Assembly (NCBI RefSeq): GCF_000004075.3
Contig: NC_026659.2
Span: 26,802,272-26,866,271, forward strand
DNA from: Cucumis sativus
Lineage: Eukaryota > Streptophyta > Magnoliopsida > Cucurbitales > Cucurbitaceae
Length of the DNA: 64,000 nucleotides
Reading direction: 5' to 3'
Shown here: piece after piece, positions 60,381-64,000 of the stretch
Numbering within the stretch: the stretch's first letter is position 1
How the letters are laid out: every line of letters starts with the position of its first letter
The notes under the pieces: model-generated
What the model was told of the DNA's origin: nothing
Database searches by the model: none
Seen by the model: the letters and a program-made list of their open reading frames with translations, nothing else
Translations under genes and position numbers: made by a program

Positions 60381-60847
60381 TTTTGGTGTGTTCTAACAAC
60401 AACCCTAATATATTAAGGTTTTTATTTCATGCATTCTAACAGCTTAATATACTATTTTGTGATCAAGCTATATGGTTCTCAAACATAGTTGTATATAACA
60501 AGAAACCTCACTACTTTACATTAGAAGGACGTGTTCATCTCTAAGGAGTAAATCTAATTTATTTGTGAAATCAGTTCACAGTAACATACAAAATTTTCGA
60601 GGCAGTTCAGAGAGATCACTCCCTCTGAAAAATTACAGCAAAGCAATAATTGTAGGCAATCAAAAGAAATTTGTGTATGACTGAACTTAATAACAGAAGG
60701 ATATCATTGCCTGCGAGGATGTGACAATAAAATGTATTAACATCTATACATTTTGGCATATGACGTGTCCAGGACTTGAACAACCACCTAATTTGTAGAA
60801 TATGATACCTACCTCTTATTTGATGCCGAACATAGACAGTAGTGCCC
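60381..60847. other. 3' flank of PHYLLO
   Basis: Probably includes the 3' UTR of the minus-strand PHYLLO gene. No other gene recognised. Confidence 0.45.
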
Positions 60848-63800
60848 TTACAAAAGGTGGCTTTCATGCGTAATTGCGACTTGGCCTAACAAATAAGCAA
60901 GATAAATGCCAAGCCATTTAGATTATGCTTGAGGTCGCTACTTTTATCATCATCAACATCAATGTTAATTTTTGAATGTCAAAGATTATAAAAATGGTAC
61001 CTGCTAAATCCACGTTGGAAGAGTGCTGTGTTCTTCTCCTTATTAGAAATCTACTTAATGCATTGACAACAGCAAGAGGATTCTCCAGATGTGCAGCATG
61101 TCCTGAGTCCGGGATCTCAACTATTTCATGGAGATCGACAGCCGGTTCATCTTTGATCCTCTTGCTCGTATTGATTTGAGATAGAATTTGCTGCGCAATT
61201 GTCTTAAATTTTGTATCCTTCTCCCCAACAATGATCGAAAGAGGTGTTTTGCAGCATTTTAATTCATCCCACAATTGCCTACCATGCGGAAGAGGGAAAG
61301 AATACTTGAGATAATTGACCCCACAATTTGGAATCAACTTTTTTTCATGCTTTATTTGGCGCAGAAGTGAACAAACTTTCTAAGGATTATATTGTTTTAA
61401 CTTTAATTTGATTTCCCTTTATCTCAACTATCAACGACTTTTTTTTCCTTCACAATTATATTAAATTATAAATTAAAAAATGAAAATCCGTGACCAAAGT
61501 CACACTATTCAATGGGGTGAGCTTTCTAGCCAAGAATCAGCGGTCAGAGCCACATTCACTTCTCAAGGCCCCTTTATGGAAGCTTAACCTACAATGGTCT
61601 CGTCCAAGACTTGCGTTAATTGGCTATCAATTCAAACGGAAAGCTAGAATCCTTAGGATGAATACAGTCCAAACATCTACACCTCCATATAGTTAGGAAG
61701 CAACTCGCAAATGTTCAAAGAGAAGGAAAAAGATCCAAGAGATGTAAATGACAAAGCTAACTACACTTTTTCTGTAATTATCTCTAGCTGCGGAATTTTC
61801 TTGTAAACCACAAGGAGGCGGAATTTTCTTGTAAACCACAAGGAGGTCTAAATTTGTATTTTACTCTTCTCTAAATCAATGAAACCAATGAAAACCTCCT
61901 TTCAGAGAGAGAGAGAGACGGAGGGAGGGAAACGACGCTATAGGTTCAAGATTTAATTGGTATCTATAACCTACTTGCAAAATCAAAGGTGATACTTTCT
62001 GAGTAGATCAATCCGTAGTTTGAATATGCATGCAGAGGTGTAGCAATAAAGGAGATTTGGTGCATTCTCACCTAGACTGTCGCTAATTGTAATTGTGATT
62101 TATATTTTAGAAGCTGAAAAATGAAAATATACGAAGGTCACCCATTTTAAACTTACGGCTGCCTTCCAATGCTTAATTCAGATAGAGCTTTTGCAAGAGG
62201 CTGCACATCATCATGCTTCAATCGTCTGGCAATAATTTGACTATAATGTGGATGTTCTCTTAAACTGCTAAGATCAAAAGTACAAGATCATTGGAATGGG
62301 GCAGGAAAATGGGATTCAAGGTAGTGATAAAATCAAACTAATAAAATCACCTTTTCCAAAGTTCCCCACCATACCACGCTTCCAGAAAGCTTTGTAAGCC
62401 ATAGAGCTTAAGGACTCTTGCTCTAGAATCATCTTTAACTCTACGGATTTTTCTTGCCACCTTGTCTTTTAATCCAGGGCTTCCAGATATTATAACAGCT
62501 CTTCCAATCTTCAAAACAGATATCAATCTTTCTTTAGGACTAAAACATAAATGAAAACTTAGAAAAATTAGTAGGGTTCATAGACAACCTTGTCACCAAA
62601 TCTCAGGGCCATGTACATGGCAATCCTAGCCCCCATTGAATACCCTACAACGTTAACTATAGCTTTACCAGGAGCAAGATGTTGAATCAACTTATACAGT
62701 AGATCAGCAACAACCTCCATTGAAAAACTTGGTTCCTCCACACCATGAACATCACAATCGTTCTTTTCTGTTGTTGACTCCCCGTGACCAGGCAGGTCAA
62801 GAGAAATGCATCTGGCTGAACCTGAGACACCTTTCATGATTGTAAGCCAGTCTTCACCAGTTCCAAGACATCCATGAAGAAAGAAGAGCACGTTATCCTG
62901 CACAAGCTCTAAGTAGGGGAATATAAGCAAATAATGATACAAGTCACTATTGTTGCTAAGCAGGCTTAATGATAACAAATAAATGGATGCTACAAATGCA
63001 TGAAGATGCTTATATTCTGGAAATAAACTGCGAAACAGAACAGAAATTGAAAAGTTCAAAACAAAAACTCTTACTTACGTTTGTTCTTTGTCCAACCTCT
63101 AGAACTTTAATTGAATAAGAGAACCCCTTTGAGTCTACACTTAATCTGTAGCTGCGAACTTGCCTGTCAGTAAATTTTCTACAAACAATCTTCTGGTTGA
63201 TTTGAAAATTTTCTAAAAGTTGATTTGCCTCAGCAACAGATGCTTCAATGATGCCACTATGAGGGTCACGCCGAAACCTGAGAGGATTGACAGTTACATC
63301 TTCTTCAAGCCAACGGTAAGTTCCTAGACCGTGGGCTATAGATGGGGCTGGTTGAATATTCATCAGTTTTCTTACTTCTGCATTCTGAAGCTCCAGATAA
63401 CAGGATAAGTGTACATATCCGGACAAACCTACACCACTTTCAAATGCAGCACTAACAACAGCCATTTTTCCATGTTGCTGTGCCCACCTCGCTATTAATG
63501 CTGCATTTTCAAATCCGCCAACCACACTTGGTTTTATAACCTAGAAGGTTTGCAACAGAACAACATCAAGATCAGTACGTAATATATGCTGAAGTGATGT
63601 GAAGGACGTTAAGCCTCACAACAGAAAATCTTTAATAACGACACATTTGGTTCGTATATTTTAATATTATTTATATTTCTCCAGAGGCTATTCTAAATTG
63701 TTTTATATTATATTTATATTTTTAAATTGTGTCCTCGTGGCTCTTCACTACAGTGAGGTGTCCTGGAAACCTATATTCTTTTCTTCTACATTACACATGA

Positions 63801-64000
63801 AGTCAGCCCATGAACATAAGATGCAGGGGACAACAATTCCGTAAGAGGACAAGGAGAGAAAAGGTGAGCACAATCTCTATCCAAAATACACAACAAATTG
63901 AGACCGAGAGCCACTAAGAGGGTCTATAGGGCATTTCAATACAAAGTTGATAGTATATGTCTATATTTGACCGTCGAATTAGTTCTGGACATCTATTTCA
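60848..64000 (-). CDS. PHYLLO: PHYLLO: MenF-MenD-MenC-MenH fusion, 3' part (phylloquinone synthesis)
   Basis: This plastid enzyme of vitamin K1 (phylloquinone) synthesis is here only as its C-terminal half. Minus-strand exons are 63540-63079, 62897-62589, 62508-62351, 62264-62157, 61278-61001 and probably 60885-60848. The first visible exon is the end of the o-succinylbenzoate synthase (MenC) domain, with the catalytic-Lys motif VIKPSVVGGFENAA. The next five form the MenH alpha/beta-hydrolase (SHCHC synthase): oxyanion region LHGCLGTGEDW, Ser in GYSMGAR, Asp in VGEKDTKF and His in DSGHAAHLENP. The frame is intact throughout. MenF, MenD and most of MenC lie beyond the right edge. If the last intron is not spliced, the protein ends at 60918 instead. 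Sequence and gene order agree with At1g68890. Confidence 0.92.
61791..61846. repeat. 28-bp direct duplication in a PHYLLO intron
   Basis: Two perfect adjacent copies (61791-61818 and 61819-61846) of a unit starting CGGAATTTTCTTG and ending CAAGGAGG. They lie in the long intron between the exons ending at 62157 and starting at 61278. Confidence 0.9.
63541..64000 (-). other. PHYLLO intron running off the window
   Basis: AT-rich sequence before the exon that starts at 63540. No coding match to MenC was seen in the last 460 bases, so the next exon lies beyond the window. Confidence 0.55.

Overview
This is a plant nuclear window, a eudicot and possibly a cucurbit. The genes carry many spliced introns. 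The families are land-plant ones: a DYW-class PPR, a phage-type organellar RNA polymerase, a plant U-box/ARM ligase and the PHYLLO fusion. The gaps are AT-rich and hold SINEs, small palindromic elements and a decayed plastid rRNA fragment. The cucurbit suggestion rests only on the style of the hairpin repeats and is weak. I found no operons, CRISPR arrays, viral sequence or intact tRNA genes.

Layout. 1-4266 (+): S9 prolyl oligopeptidase, missing its first exon start. 5138-5320 (-): small unrecognised ORF. About 10240-13880 (+): type II PI4-kinase gamma with a single coding exon and a spliced leader. 16900-18442 (-): 3-methyladenine-DNA glycosylase. 21079-28988 (+): organellar RNA polymerase of RPOTm type, 19 exons, 973 aa. 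31776-36220 (+): U-box/ARM E3 ligase of PUB42 type, 1019 aa. 37764-39579 (+): protein with two SAM-like repeats fused to a PRXL2-type thioredoxin fold. 40653-42884 (-): PPR-DYW protein. 44380-46825 (-): bHLH49-type transcription factor, 561 aa. 47.8-57.2 kb: gene-poor AT-rich DNA. 57.2-60.4 kb: orphan promoter-like cluster, MITE, plastid 23S rDNA fragment, small membrane protein gene and two Au-type SINEs. 60848-64000 (-): 3' half (MenC and MenH domains) of PHYLLO, running off the right edge.

As I remember the Arabidopsis gene numbers, the order PHYLLO, bHLH49, PPR, PUB42, RPOTm, prolyl oligopeptidase matches the series At1g68890, 68920, 68930, 68940, 68990 and 69020, so this looks like an old conserved block. 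The PI4K, the glycosylase and the SAM-PRXL2 gene sit inside it as extra genes. Several products act in organelles (RPOTm, the PPR, PHYLLO). The RPOTm and PPR genes have TGGGCC/TGGGCT (site II) elements upstream, as is common for nuclear genes of organelle proteins. There is no evidence that the genes form a pathway together.

The most unusual items are: the tandem SAM plus PRXL2 fusion; a 36-bp triplication that forms the 3' splice-site region of RPOTm exon 12; an apparent GA-AG intron in the oligopeptidase gene, plus two GC-AG introns; a C-to-T decayed plastid rRNA insertion; and an orphan coding-like fragment after RPOTm. Exon boundaries were set by hand from reading frame, splice signals and family memory; no alignment was run.
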